Origin: Candidatus Dormiibacterota bacterium | GTDB lineage: Bacteria > Chloroflexota > Dormibacteria > CF-121 | Direction: 5' to 3' | Length of the DNA stretch: 63,412 nucleotides | Assembly: GCA_035544955.1 (NCBI GenBank) | Contig: DASZZN010000002.1 | Location: 1-63,412, forward strand | Shown here: positions 33,671-41,833 of the stretch, one piece after another | How positions within the stretch are numbered: the stretch's first letter is position 1 | How the letters are laid out: each line of letters starts with the position of its first letter | Notes under the pieces: model-generated | What the model saw: the letters and a program-made list of their open reading frames with translations, nothing else | Database searches by the model: none | Told to the model about the DNA's origin: nothing | Translations under genes and position numbers: made by a program

Positions 33671-35899
33671 ATGAGACAGCGCAGCTCATCGGCGATCGAC
33701 CAACTCCGGCGGCGCGGGCGGCTCTTCGCACGCGACCTTCGGTTGGGGCACATCGGCGCGGGCAGGCGCTGGCCGCCCTACCTTCGGCCTGCAGCGATCA
33801 CCCTCATCCTGGCGCTGGCGACGGCCCTCGTCGTCGCCCAGAACTTCCTGCCGAACCGGCTCAACCTGCGCGCGGGTGAGGTCTCCAGCCAGGACGTCGT
33901 CTCGCAACGGTCGGTGCGCTATGAGAGCCAGACCAGGCGTGACGAAGCGCGGGCCGCCGCCGCGGCACAGGTGCCGGACCAGTTCGATGGCTCGGTCAGC
34001 ATCCAGCAACGCCAGGCGATCGATTCACTCGCGACCAAAGTTTCCGACCTGCGCCGGTCGTCGGCCTCTGGGCCCGACCGTTCGGCGCAGCTAAGCCTTC
34101 TGGAGCCGCAGCTCAGCGATGCGCAGCGGCAGTATCTCCTGCAGGCAGACGAGGGCACCGTGGCGACGGTCTTCAAGAGCGCGGGCGACATCCTGCAGCA
34201 GCTCGAGAGCAACGGCATCAAGGCCGACACACTGAAGAGCGCCTCGGACACCGCGCAGACGCGGGCGGCGGCCCTCAAGCTGGATGCCACCGGCGCCTCA
34301 GTGGTGGCCACCCTCATTCGGGCCAATTTGAAAGTCAATTACCAGCCGACGGAGACCACGCTCAAGCGACAGCAGGCGAGTGACGCCGTGCCCGCGGTCT
34401 TTGTGACCGTCGCCCAAGGACAGACGATCATCCGCTACGGCGACCTGGTCACGCCATTCCAGCTTGAGGAAGCCCAGGCGGTCGGCCTGCTCGCGCCCAA
34501 GACGGACTGGGCACGCATCCTGGCCGTCTTCATGCTGGTCATCATCCTGTTCGCGGTCGCCCTCGGCTACCTGATGCAATTCCGGCCGGCGATCCTCCGA
34601 GACCCGCGACAGCTCGCCACCCTCGGGGGATTGATGCTGGTCCTGCTGCTCGTGGCCAAACTGGTTGTTCCGATCAACCCCAACACGCAATACCTCGTGC
34701 CGATGGCGGCCGTGCCCCTCCTGGTTGCCGCCTTGATGGATGCCGGGCTGGGCATCATCGTCGCGATGGCTGTCGGTTTGCTGACCGGCATCGTCGCCGA
34801 TAACGTACTGCCACTCACGCTGGTCGGCTTCCTGGGCGGAGCGATCGGCTCGATCTATGTCCACCGGCTCGAGCGCCTTGGCCAGTGGGTCACCGCCGGC
34901 ATCCTGGTCGCCGGTGCCCAGTTCGTGACGCTGGTGTCGCTCTCACTGATCGAGCGGCACCAGTCGCTCGACGAGATTCTCACCATTGGTGGCCTCGCGC
35001 TGATCAACGGGCTGGTCTCGGCCCTGATCGCGGCCGGCCTGCTCACCTGGCTCGGCGAGATCACCCGTGTCATCACCCCGATGAAGCTGCTCGAGCTGAT
35101 GACGCCGAACAATCCGCTCCTGAAGCGCTTGATGGTGAGCGCCCCGGGAACCTACAACCACTCGATCGTGGCCGCCAACCTGGCCGAGGCCGCTGCGGAG
35201 GCGGTCGGCGCCAACCCGGTGCTGGCGAGAGTCGGCTGCTATTTCCACGACATCGGCAAGATCCGGCGGCCGCACTTCTTCGTGGAGAACCAGGCGGACA
35301 TCGGCAACATCCACGAAAACCTGTCGCCCACGACCAGCTCGGACATCCTGAACGCGCATGTCACCGAAGGCGTCGAGCTGCTCAAGCAGTATCACTTCCC
35401 AACCACGGTCCGGGAAATCGTCCAGCAGCATCAGGGGACGACGGTCAAGCGCTATTTCTACCGGCAGGCGCTCGAGCAGGGGCTTGATGTCCGCGAGGAC
35501 GACTTCCGCTACCCCGGCCCCCGCCCGCGCTCGAAAGAAGCGGCCATCGTCATGATCGCGGACACGGTCGAGGCGTCAGCCCGGACCCTCAAGGATCGCA
35601 GCACGGAAGGGATCCGCGATCACGTGCACCGCATGCTCCAGGGGTTCGTTCGCGACGGCCAGCTCGATGAATGCGATCTGTCCTTCCGCGACCTCCGCCT
35701 GGTGGAAGAGGCGATGGCCAACATGGTCGTCAGCATCTACCACGCCCGCATCGAGTATCCCGCCGCGGTGGCCGAAACGGCGGTCGCCGGAGCCGCCGTC
35801 GACACGACGGGTGGCGGGCACGACGGGACCCTCGACACCGAGGACAAGACGATTCCCTTACCCCGACCGGCGACGCGTCCGCGGCCGAGCCCCTCCTAG
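33671..35899 (+). CDS. pgpH: 7TM-HD family phosphohydrolase (PgpH-like cyclic di-AMP phosphodiesterase)
   Basis: The protein has 742 residues. It has an N-terminal membrane anchor (about 36-55), a large Gln/Ala-rich extracytoplasmic domain up to about residue 265, about seven membrane segments (roughly 275-455) and a C-terminal HD domain. The HD motif is YFHDIGKIRRPHFFVENQ (about residue 525), followed by AHVTEGVELLKQY and REIVQQHQGT, which match the 7TM_7TMR_HD family. Such proteins hydrolyse cyclic di-AMP in Firmicutes. The order rpsU-pgpH-ybeY-dgkA is common in Gram-positive lineages. No cyclic di-AMP cyclase is in the window. Confidence 0.92.
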   Translation: MRQRSSSAIDQLRRRGRLFARDLRLGHIGAGRRWPPYLRPAAITLILALATALVVAQNFLPNRLNLRAGEVSSQDVVSQRSVRYESQTRRDEARAAAAAQVPDQFDGSVSIQQRQAIDSLATKVSDLRRSSASGPDRSAQLSLLEPQLSDAQRQYLLQADEGTVATVFKSAGDILQQLESNGIKADTLKSASDTAQTRAAALKLDATGASVVATLIRANLKVNYQPTETTLKRQQASDAVPAVFVTVAQGQTIIRYGDLVTPFQLEEAQAVGLLAPKTDWARILAVFMLVIILFAVALGYLMQFRPAILRDPRQLATLGGLMLVLLLVAKLVVPINPNTQYLVPMAAVPLLVAALMDAGLGIIVAMAVGLLTGIVADNVLPLTLVGFLGGAIGSIYVHRLERLGQWVTAGILVAGAQFVTLVSLSLIERHQSLDEILTIGGLALINGLVSALIAAGLLTWLGEITRVITPMKLLELMTPNNPLLKRLMVSAPGTYNHSIVAANLAEAAAEAVGANPVLARVGCYFHDIGKIRRPHFFVENQADIGNIHENLSPTTSSDILNAHVTEGVELLKQYHFPTTVREIVQQHQGTTVKRYFYRQALEQGLDVREDDFRYPGPRPRSKEAAIVMIADTVEASARTLKDRSTEGIRDHVHRMLQGFVRDGQLDECDLSFRDLRLVEEAMANMVVSIYHARIEYPAAVAETAVAGAAVDTTGGGHDGTLDTEDKTIPLPRPATRPRPSPS

Positions 35900-35979
35900 C
35901 CCGCCGCCAGCTCAAAGCTGGTGTCAGCCGCCGTCAGGTGCAGGTGCAAACTTCCAGCTCCTGCTGCGATATTCAGGTA

Positions 35980-36312
35980 GTGCTCCTTTCGGGCTCGGTC
36001 ATCGTGCTTGCCTATGTCGCGGCAGCTGCCGTGATCATCCCGGCCGTTTCGATGATCGGCTTTGGCAAGGTGCCGAAATTCCTGCGTCGCAATCCCGACC
36101 CTGGCAAGACGCGCACCCGGATGGAGGGCACCGGCCTGCTCCTGATCGGAATGTTCATTCTTGCCGACGCGCTGGCGGCCGACCTCGGCCGGCGGTCATC
36201 GGTCCCGCAGGACTGGATCCTCCTGGTCTGGGTGCTGCTGGCGGCCGGCTTGATCGGGCTCCGCTACCTCGCCGGCCGTACCGACCCGAAGTCCCCCAAA
36301 CCCACGGCGTAA
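35980..36312 (+). CDS. Small membrane protein between pgpH and ybeY
   Basis: The protein is about 110 residues from a GTG at 35980; the start is not certain because no SD is visible. Three hydrophobic segments occur (about 4-25, 52-67 and 80-95), with a cytoplasmic RRNPDPGKTRTRMEG loop. The C-terminus is Lys/Pro-rich. It lies in the same direction as pgpH and ybeY. I do not recognise the family. It could be part of the same transcript, though ybeY seems to have a promoter of its own. Confidence 0.45.
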   Translation: MLLSGSVIVLAYVAAAAVIIPAVSMIGFGKVPKFLRRNPDPGKTRTRMEGTGLLLIGMFILADALAADLGRRSSVPQDWILLVWVLLAAGLIGLRYLAGRTDPKSPKPTA

Positions 36313-36339
36313 CCGCCCCGGCCCGGGTACGATACTGCC

Positions 36340-36801
36340 GTGCTCATCCAGATGAGCCGTTTGGGTCCCGCGTCCATTACTTCGGGAGTGGATCTGGATG
36401 GGCTGAAGGTGGTGCTGCAAACCGCGGCGCGGACCATGAAGGTACCCGATCGGACCGTGACGGTCGTGACGCTCACGAGCGACGAGCGTCTGCGCGAGTA
36501 CAACAGCCGCTATCGCGGGCTCGATGAGCCGACCGACGTGCTCGCTTTCGCCGCCCGCGAGCAGCCGACCGACCGGCGCTTTCAGCCGCCACCGGGTACC
36601 GAAGATTGGCTGGGGGACATTGTGATGTCTGTGCCGCTCGCGCGACGCCAGGCGCGCGAGGCCGGTCATCCGGTCGATGACGAAGTGCGGCTTCTCGCGG
36701 TGCACGGCTTCCTCCATTTGCTCGGCTACGACCACGCCGAGTCCGCGGAGGAGGCCGCCATGACGGCGCTGACCAACCGGATCCTGTCCAAAGCGCCATG
36801 A
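36340..36801 (+). CDS. ybeY: Endoribonuclease YbeY (rRNA maturation)
   Basis: The protein has 153 residues from the GTG at 36340. The three-His zinc motif is complete: HGFLHLLGYDH with His122, His126 and His132. LDEPTDVLAF and EDWLGDIVMSVPLA are the other conserved blocks. YbeY takes part in 16S rRNA 3' processing and ribosome quality control. A -10-like TACGAT at 36328-36333 ends 6 bases before the GTG and there is no SD, so the mRNA may be leaderless. The stop overlaps dgkA by ATGA. Confidence 0.95.
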   Translation: MLIQMSRLGPASITSGVDLDGLKVVLQTAARTMKVPDRTVTVVTLTSDERLREYNSRYRGLDEPTDVLAFAAREQPTDRRFQPPPGTEDWLGDIVMSVPLARRQAREAGHPVDDEVRLLAVHGFLHLLGYDHAESAEEAAMTALTNRILSKAP

Positions 36802-37226
36802 CGCCGCACTCCGACGCCGAGTTCGAGGCGGAGCGGATTGGTAGCCCGAGCCGAGCACGCCGCGTCGACCTGCGCCGCACGATCTACAGCTTCCGCCATG
36901 CGGGGCGCGGCTTTGCCTGGGCGCTCTCTTCGCAGGCGAACTTGCGAGTGCACCTCCTCATCGCATTCTTGGTGCTGGTGGCGGCCCTGCTCTTTCGATT
37001 CACCGCCATCGAATTCGTCGGACTCGTGCTGTGCTTTGCGGTCGTGATCGCGGCCGAACTATTCAACACGACGCTCGAAGTGCTGATCGACTACGCATGG
37101 CCCGAGCACCATCCGATGATCGGTCGCGCCAAGGATGTTGCAGCGGCGGCGGTGCTGGTCGCCGCGGGCGGTGCCGCTCTGGTCGGCGCCCTCCTCTTTG
37201 CGCGCCATCTCTTCCACCTGTCGTGA
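36798..37226 (+). CDS. dgkA: Diacylglycerol/undecaprenol kinase (DgkA family)
   Basis: The protein has 142 residues. After a hydrophilic N-terminus of about 35 residues come the family motifs FRHAGRGFAWALSSQANLRVHL and AAELFNTTLEVLIDYAWPEHHPMIGRAKDVAAAAVLV. Three membrane helices are expected. In Gram-positive bacteria this family phosphorylates undecaprenol; the catalytic Glu is in ELFNT and the helix with KDVAAAAV binds metal-ATP. It overlaps ybeY by ATGA and is followed by a SnoaL-like gene with a GTGA overlap. Confidence 0.95.
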   Translation: MTPHSDAEFEAERIGSPSRARRVDLRRTIYSFRHAGRGFAWALSSQANLRVHLLIAFLVLVAALLFRFTAIEFVGLVLCFAVVIAAELFNTTLEVLIDYAWPEHHPMIGRAKDVAAAAVLVAAGGAALVGALLFARHLFHLS

Positions 37227-37576
37227 CGGCAGCCACGGCCGTCGTGACGGCGGCCCTCGATGCGCTTCGCGCGCGCGACTGGGACGGCTTTGCCCGCCGG
37301 CTCCATCCCGACGTCGTGCATCGAACACCCGGGGTGCCCGAGCCCATCCTCGGCCGGGAAGCGTTCGTGCTGCTGAGCCGCCAGGCCGTGGCGCGCACGC
37401 CGGACGTAACGTTTGAGGTCGAACGGCTCGTGACGGAAGGCGACACGGTGGTCGTTATTGGCGAATGGACCTATACGGGTCTCATGGGGAAGGTTCGCCA
37501 GCCTTCGGTCAGCGTCGTCGACGTTCGCGACGGCCAGATCTGGCGCGACCTGGAGTACGTCGGCCTGGCGATCTAA
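37223..37576 (+). CDS. SnoaL-like / NTF2-fold protein
   Basis: The protein has 117 residues from a GTG at 37223 overlapping the dgkA stop. The NTF2-like pattern is clear: AALDALRARDWDGFARRLHPDVVHRTP, a GREAFVLLSRQAVARTPD helix, then strands with VERLVTEGDTVVVIGEWTYTG and VSVVDVRDGQIWRDLEYVG. Members are enzymes or ligand-binding proteins with many roles. None can be assigned here. It is probably co-transcribed with dgkA and the SecY-like gene that starts 3 bases downstream. Confidence 0.7.
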   Translation: MTAATAVVTAALDALRARDWDGFARRLHPDVVHRTPGVPEPILGREAFVLLSRQAVARTPDVTFEVERLVTEGDTVVVIGEWTYTGLMGKVRQPSVSVVDVRDGQIWRDLEYVGLAI

Positions 37577-37578
37577 CG

Positions 37579-38763
37579 ATGGGGGCAGCCTGGCGACGTC
37601 TCGTCGCCATCTGGCCGCGTCTCGCGGTCACCTTGATCTGCCTTGCGTTCTGGAGAATCCTCGCCGCCATTCCACTCCCGGTTGCGGGTCTCATGGACCT
37701 CAGGCTCGCATCCGGGCAATTCTCTGCCGACAGCGGTCTCCTCTCACTGCTCGTCGGGAACCCACTCGAGCAGGACAGTCTCGTGGCGTTGGGGCTGGAG
37801 CCGTTCGTTGGCGCGTTCGTCATCTTTTGGCTGTGGGCCGCCGGCAGCGGCAATTTGCGAAGGTCGTTGAGCGACGAGCGATCGATGTGGCGCTCGCTAG
37901 CGTGGCTCACGGCGGGACTCGCCCTGGCCCGCGCTTTCGGCGTGGCCCTGCTTTTCCTTGGCGGCCGCGCCGCGATGCTGACTTCCACCGCTGGGCTTCT
38001 CAGTATCTTTGGCCTCCTGCTCGGCACAATGGTTCTCTTCGGTTTGGGCCGGGTGATCGATCGATTTGGCGAGCCGGCGGGTTACGGCGTCTGGTTCCTG
38101 TACGGAGTTCAGACCTTGTTGCAGGGAACGCATCACGTTGCCCGTTGGATTGCCGCCGTCCGGGGCGACCCGGCCTTACCGACGATCGTCATTGCCTATG
38201 CGGTGATTTCAGTCGTCGTTCTGGCCTCGGCGGTCCTGGTGTTCGAAGCCGTTCGAAACGTGCCAATGCGTGACGCCGGTGGCAAAGGCAAGGAAGTGAA
38301 AGAGAGGATTGTCCCACTGCATCTGCTCGGCGGTGGCGTCATCGTTCCCATCGTGCTGGCGAACTTTGCTGTCAGCTTCATTCCGACGATGGTTATGACG
38401 ACCGTGCTTCGCCTCTCGGACCAGCAGGCACTGATCTCCTGGTCGGGACTCAGCCCTCGGCCTGTCGTTGTGATCGGCTATCACGTGACGTACTTCATCG
38501 TTGTCGTGCTCGCCTGCGTCGTCACCACCGCGCTCACCGTGAATCCTGGAGGGCCGACCGGCCGGAACGTGAGCCGGGTCAGTAAGATCCTCGCCCTCGT
38601 GGGTGGCGTATGGATGGCCCTCGCCGTGGTCTGCGTCCCACTTGCGTTCCAGTTGGCGCTCGGTCCATCGCGGCCACGGCTTCCTGTCGGGGGCGCGCCC
38701 TTCGCGATCGGCGCCGCAATCCTCATTACGGCCATCCAGCGAGTCCGCAGGCAAAATCAGTAG
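37579..38763 (+). CDS. Divergent SecY-like translocase channel protein with reduced cytosolic loops
   Basis: The protein has 394 residues from the ATG at 37579. By eye it aligns along its whole length with SecY. A helix 1 end with [10 protein letters not shown] parallels [30 protein letters not shown] parallels [47 protein letters not shown] parallels [41 protein letters not shown] parallels the PLKVNMAGVIP region, and [24 protein letters not shown] parallels the end of loop C5 and helix 9. About ten membrane segments are present. The C5 tip (the FVPGIRPG region) and most of the basic C4 loop, where ribosome and SecA bind, are missing or short. No secA, secE or secG gene lies nearby. Function is unknown. 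Confidence 0.7.
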   Translation: [394 protein letters not shown]

Positions 38764-38780
38764 CCGAGCGTTACAGCTTC

Positions 38781-39917
38781 GTGACGTCGCGCATCGCAGT
38801 CATCGACGACGAGGCGCCCAACCGCTCGTACCTGCAGACGCTCCTGGGGACGGCCGGCTTCGATGTGCAGGTGGCTGCCGGCGGCAACGAGGGCGTGGCG
38901 TTGGTCGAGAAAGAGCGTCCTGACCTCGTCCTCGTCGACCTGATGATGCCGGAGGTCGACGGCTTCATGGTGTGCGAGCGCATCCGCAAGGGACCGGCGG
39001 GCGCCGACATCCAGATCGTCGTCCTCTCCGCGGCTGACGGGCTCGACGGGAAGGTCCGGGCGCTCGAGCTCGGAGCCGACGATTACCTGGTCAAGCCAGT
39101 CGAGTCGCGCGAGCTGATCAGCCGCATCAAGGCGATGCTCGAGAGTGGTGCGCGGCTCCGGCTCCGTGGATCGCAGGCGCGCGGTCGGCTCACGGTTGTG
39201 GCCGGCGCCAAGGGTGGGATTGGCACGAGCACCGTCGCCATGAACCTGGCGGCCCTCTACGCCGGCGGGAAAGGTGCCGACACCGTCGTGCTCGCGGACC
39301 TGGCGGTCCCGGTTGGCACCCTGGGCAGCATGCTCAACATCGAGGTGCCCGATCGCTGGGCTTGGGGGGAGGTCCTCAACGACGGCGCCGCCAGTGCCCA
39401 TCGCCTCTCCAACTACCTGATGCGCAACCCGCAAGTGCCGCTTCGGCTGCTGCCCGGCGTGCGCCGCGACTCGGCATACCGCGACGTGCCACCGGAGGCG
39501 ATCAGCAGCTTCGCCACCTCGCTGCGCGGGCTGGCGGCGACCATCGTCATCGACCTCGGGAACCAGCCCTCCCCGTTCGCGCCACCGCTCTTACGAGAGG
39601 CCGACGTCATCTTGATCGTCGTCGAACCGGAAATCATCTGCGTCGAGCTCACCCGGCAGTTCCTCGATCGCTTACACGAAACCGGCATACTCAGCCACCG
39701 CATCCGGCTGGTCATCTGCAACGCGCACGGCAGCCTGCAGTTGAGTCGCACCGAGACCGCGGCTGCGTTGAAGATGGAGGTGGCAGCGATGATCCTCTAC
39801 CAGCGCGACGAGTTTTCCGCGGCAAGCAAACGGCGGGTCCCGATCGTCATCCACCATCCGCAGGCGCAGGCCACAACGCAGTTCAACGAGTTGATGCAGG
39901 CCCTGTCCGCGGTCTGA
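38781..39917 (+). CDS. Response-regulator-receiver plus MinD/ParA-like ATPase (CpaE/TadZ-like)
   Basis: The protein has 378 residues from the GTG at 38781. Residues about 1-120 form a receiver domain (IAVIDDEAPNRSY, phosphorylation Asp in LVLVDLMMPEVDG, Lys in YLVKPVE). Residues about 135-378 form a P-loop ATPase with the deviant Walker A AGAKGGIGTSTVAMNLA and VLADLAVPVGTLG. This layout is that of CpaE/TadZ, which positions type IV (Tad) pili or related secretion systems at the cell pole. No other tad genes are in the window. It follows the SecY-like gene by 17 bases. Confidence 0.85.
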   Translation: MTSRIAVIDDEAPNRSYLQTLLGTAGFDVQVAAGGNEGVALVEKERPDLVLVDLMMPEVDGFMVCERIRKGPAGADIQIVVLSAADGLDGKVRALELGADDYLVKPVESRELISRIKAMLESGARLRLRGSQARGRLTVVAGAKGGIGTSTVAMNLAALYAGGKGADTVVLADLAVPVGTLGSMLNIEVPDRWAWGEVLNDGAASAHRLSNYLMRNPQVPLRLLPGVRRDSAYRDVPPEAISSFATSLRGLAATIVIDLGNQPSPFAPPLLREADVILIVVEPEIICVELTRQFLDRLHETGILSHRIRLVICNAHGSLQLSRTETAAALKMEVAAMILYQRDEFSAASKRRVPIVIHHPQAQATTQFNELMQALSAV

Positions 39918-39991
39918 CGGGCCGCACGCAAAGTAGACTGACGATCATTCCCGCCACTCCTTCTGTTGTTGAGCCGCGCCGCCGCGCCCTC

Positions 39992-41188
39992 GTGCAGGTT
40001 TCCGCCCTTCAGTACCCGGAGTTCCGCCGCTACTTTGTCGGACAGTCGGTGTCCGTGGTTGGCACCTGGATGCAATCGGTGGCGGCTGCCTGGCTCGTCC
40101 TCCAGCTCTCGCATGATTCGGCAGTCGCCCTCGCGCTCTTTGGCGCCTGCAGCTATGGTCCCGTGTTGCTCTTCGGTCTTTACGCCGGTACCATCGTCGA
40201 TCGATTCGCCCATCGGGACGTACTGCTCCTCACGCAGATCGTCTCGCTGGTCGGCGCCGTCCTCTATGCGGTGCTAACCGGTACGCACACCATCGTGCTG
40301 CCCATCGTCCTGGTGCTGGCCGCCGCGTTGGGGATCAACCAGGCGCTCTATTTCCCCGCGCGCCAGGCGACGGTCCTCGAGATGGTCGGTCGCGGCGAGC
40401 TGGGCAGTGCCGTCGCCCTGAACTCGATCGCCTTCAATCTCGCCCGCATCGTTGGCCCCGCGCTGGGTGGCATCGTGATCGCGACCCTTGGCGTGGCGGC
40501 GTGCTTCTGGATCAACGCCATCACCTACCTGGGCGTGATCGTGGCGCTGTTGACGATTCGGCGCCGGCCGCTGACGCCCGGCCCCCCGCAGACGGCGCTT
40601 CAGCTCATCGGCGAGGCTTTGCGCTACGTGGCGCGCACCCCCGCTCTTGCCGGACTCTTCGCGCTGCTGTTCGTCGCCGGAACCTTCGGTGCGAACTTCA
40701 ACCTGGTGCTGCCGCTGTTCACCCGCATCGTCTTGCACGCCAACGCGGACACGCTCGGCTACCTATTTGCTGCGCAAGGCGTGGGGTCGTTGATTGGCGC
40801 GCTGACCATGACGCTCGCCGGTGCAGTCTTGCTCGAGCCGCGCCGGATCGCGCTGGGGGCGCTGCTCTTCGCCGCCATGGAGCTGCTGTTCGTCGTGGTC
40901 CCAGACTTCACCCAGGCGGTCCTGCTGTTACTCGTGATCGGCTGGTCGTTCGCCGTCTACTCGATCGGCACCAACACCTTCGTGCAGGTGCGCTCTCCGG
41001 ACCGGATGCAGGGTCGGATGGTGAGCCTCTACTCGGTGTTGTTCATCGGCGTCACACCGATTGGCAATGTCTTCGCCGCCATCGTCGCCCACTTCCTGGG
41101 CCCGTCCGCGGCAGTGTGGCTCGGCGGAGCGCTCACGGCGGTGGCCGGCCTCGCCGTCCTCACCTTCTTCCTCTCTAGACCCGATTGA
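39992..41188 (+). CDS. Major facilitator superfamily transporter (enterobactin-exporter-like, MFS_3)
   Basis: The protein is about 398 residues from a GTG at 39992. TAGACT at 39934-39939 may be its -10, and the frame stays open upstream, so the start is uncertain. The N-terminus (ALQYPEFRRYFVGQSVSVVGTWMQSVAAAWLVLQL) is typical of the EntS/MFS_3 group, followed by GLYAGTIVDRFAHRDVLL and NQALYFPARQATVLEMV. About twelve hydrophobic segments are present. These pumps export siderophores and drugs; the substrate is unknown. The 3' end overlaps the convergent pth gene by 14 bases. Confidence 0.9.
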   Translation: MQVSALQYPEFRRYFVGQSVSVVGTWMQSVAAAWLVLQLSHDSAVALALFGACSYGPVLLFGLYAGTIVDRFAHRDVLLLTQIVSLVGAVLYAVLTGTHTIVLPIVLVLAAALGINQALYFPARQATVLEMVGRGELGSAVALNSIAFNLARIVGPALGGIVIATLGVAACFWINAITYLGVIVALLTIRRRPLTPGPPQTALQLIGEALRYVARTPALAGLFALLFVAGTFGANFNLVLPLFTRIVLHANADTLGYLFAAQGVGSLIGALTMTLAGAVLLEPRRIALGALLFAAMELLFVVVPDFTQAVLLLLVIGWSFAVYSIGTNTFVQVRSPDRMQGRMVSLYSVLFIGVTPIGNVFAAIVAHFLGPSAAVWLGGALTAVAGLAVLTFFLSRPD

Positions 41189-41771
41189 ATTCGGTCATGG
41201 CCCGCTCAAGACCGTGCTCGATCGTGAAGAGCACGGCGTCAGCGACGCGCGACACCACGTCCGGCATCTGCGCTTGCTCGCCGGCAGTAAAGGGACTCAG
41301 GACGTAGTCGGCGCCGTCCCCCGGAGGGCGGCCGATGCCGACTCGAAAACGGATGAAGTCCTGGCTGCCGAAGGATGCGATCAGCGAGTCCATCCCGTGG
41401 TTGCCGGCGGAGCTGCCGCCCTTGCGGATGCGCATCCGGCCGAACGGAAGGTCGAGCTCGTCGTGGACGACCAGGGTGCGTTCCAGCGGCACCCCGTACT
41501 TTGCCCGCAGGGCTTTGCCCGCCGACCCGGAAAGATTCATCATCGTCTGCGGCTTGGCGAGCACCAGCTCGCGGTCGCCCGCGCGGACGCGGCCGGTGAG
41601 CGACTTGGCGGCCCGGTCTGTGACCCTGGCGTTGCTCCTTCGAGCCAGTTCGTCGACGACCAGAAAACCCACGTTGTGCCGGGACTGCTCGTAGTCCTGG
41701 CCGGGATTGCCCAGCCCGATCACGAGCCAGCGGTCCGAGGGCAATGGGAGGGCGGGTTTGCGGCGGAACAT
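41175..41771 (-). CDS. pth: Peptidyl-tRNA hydrolase
   Basis: The protein has 198 residues from the ATG at 41771. Conserved blocks are WLVIGLGNPGQDYEQSRHNVGFLVVDELA with the catalytic His in RHNVG, LAKPQTMMNLSG, VVHDELDLPFGRMRIRKGGSSAGNHGMDSLI and FIRFRVGIGRP. It cleaves peptidyl-tRNA that falls off stalled ribosomes. On the minus strand TACGCT lies 8 bases before the ATG and no SD is present, another nearly leaderless start. Its start overlaps the frame of the next plus-strand gene only if that gene begins at 41744. Confidence 0.96.
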   Translation of the reverse strand: MFRRKPALPLPSDRWLVIGLGNPGQDYEQSRHNVGFLVVDELARRSNARVTDRAAKSLTGRVRAGDRELVLAKPQTMMNLSGSAGKALRAKYGVPLERTLVVHDELDLPFGRMRIRKGGSSAGNHGMDSLIASFGSQDFIRFRVGIGRPPGDGADYVLSPFTAGEQAQMPDVVSRVADAVLFTIEHGLERAMTEFNRV

Positions 41772-41833
41772 CGCCCCGTAGCGTAAAGCACGCAAAAGGC
41801 GGCCCTGCTGTCGCCGTTGCACTCTCGCCAGCC

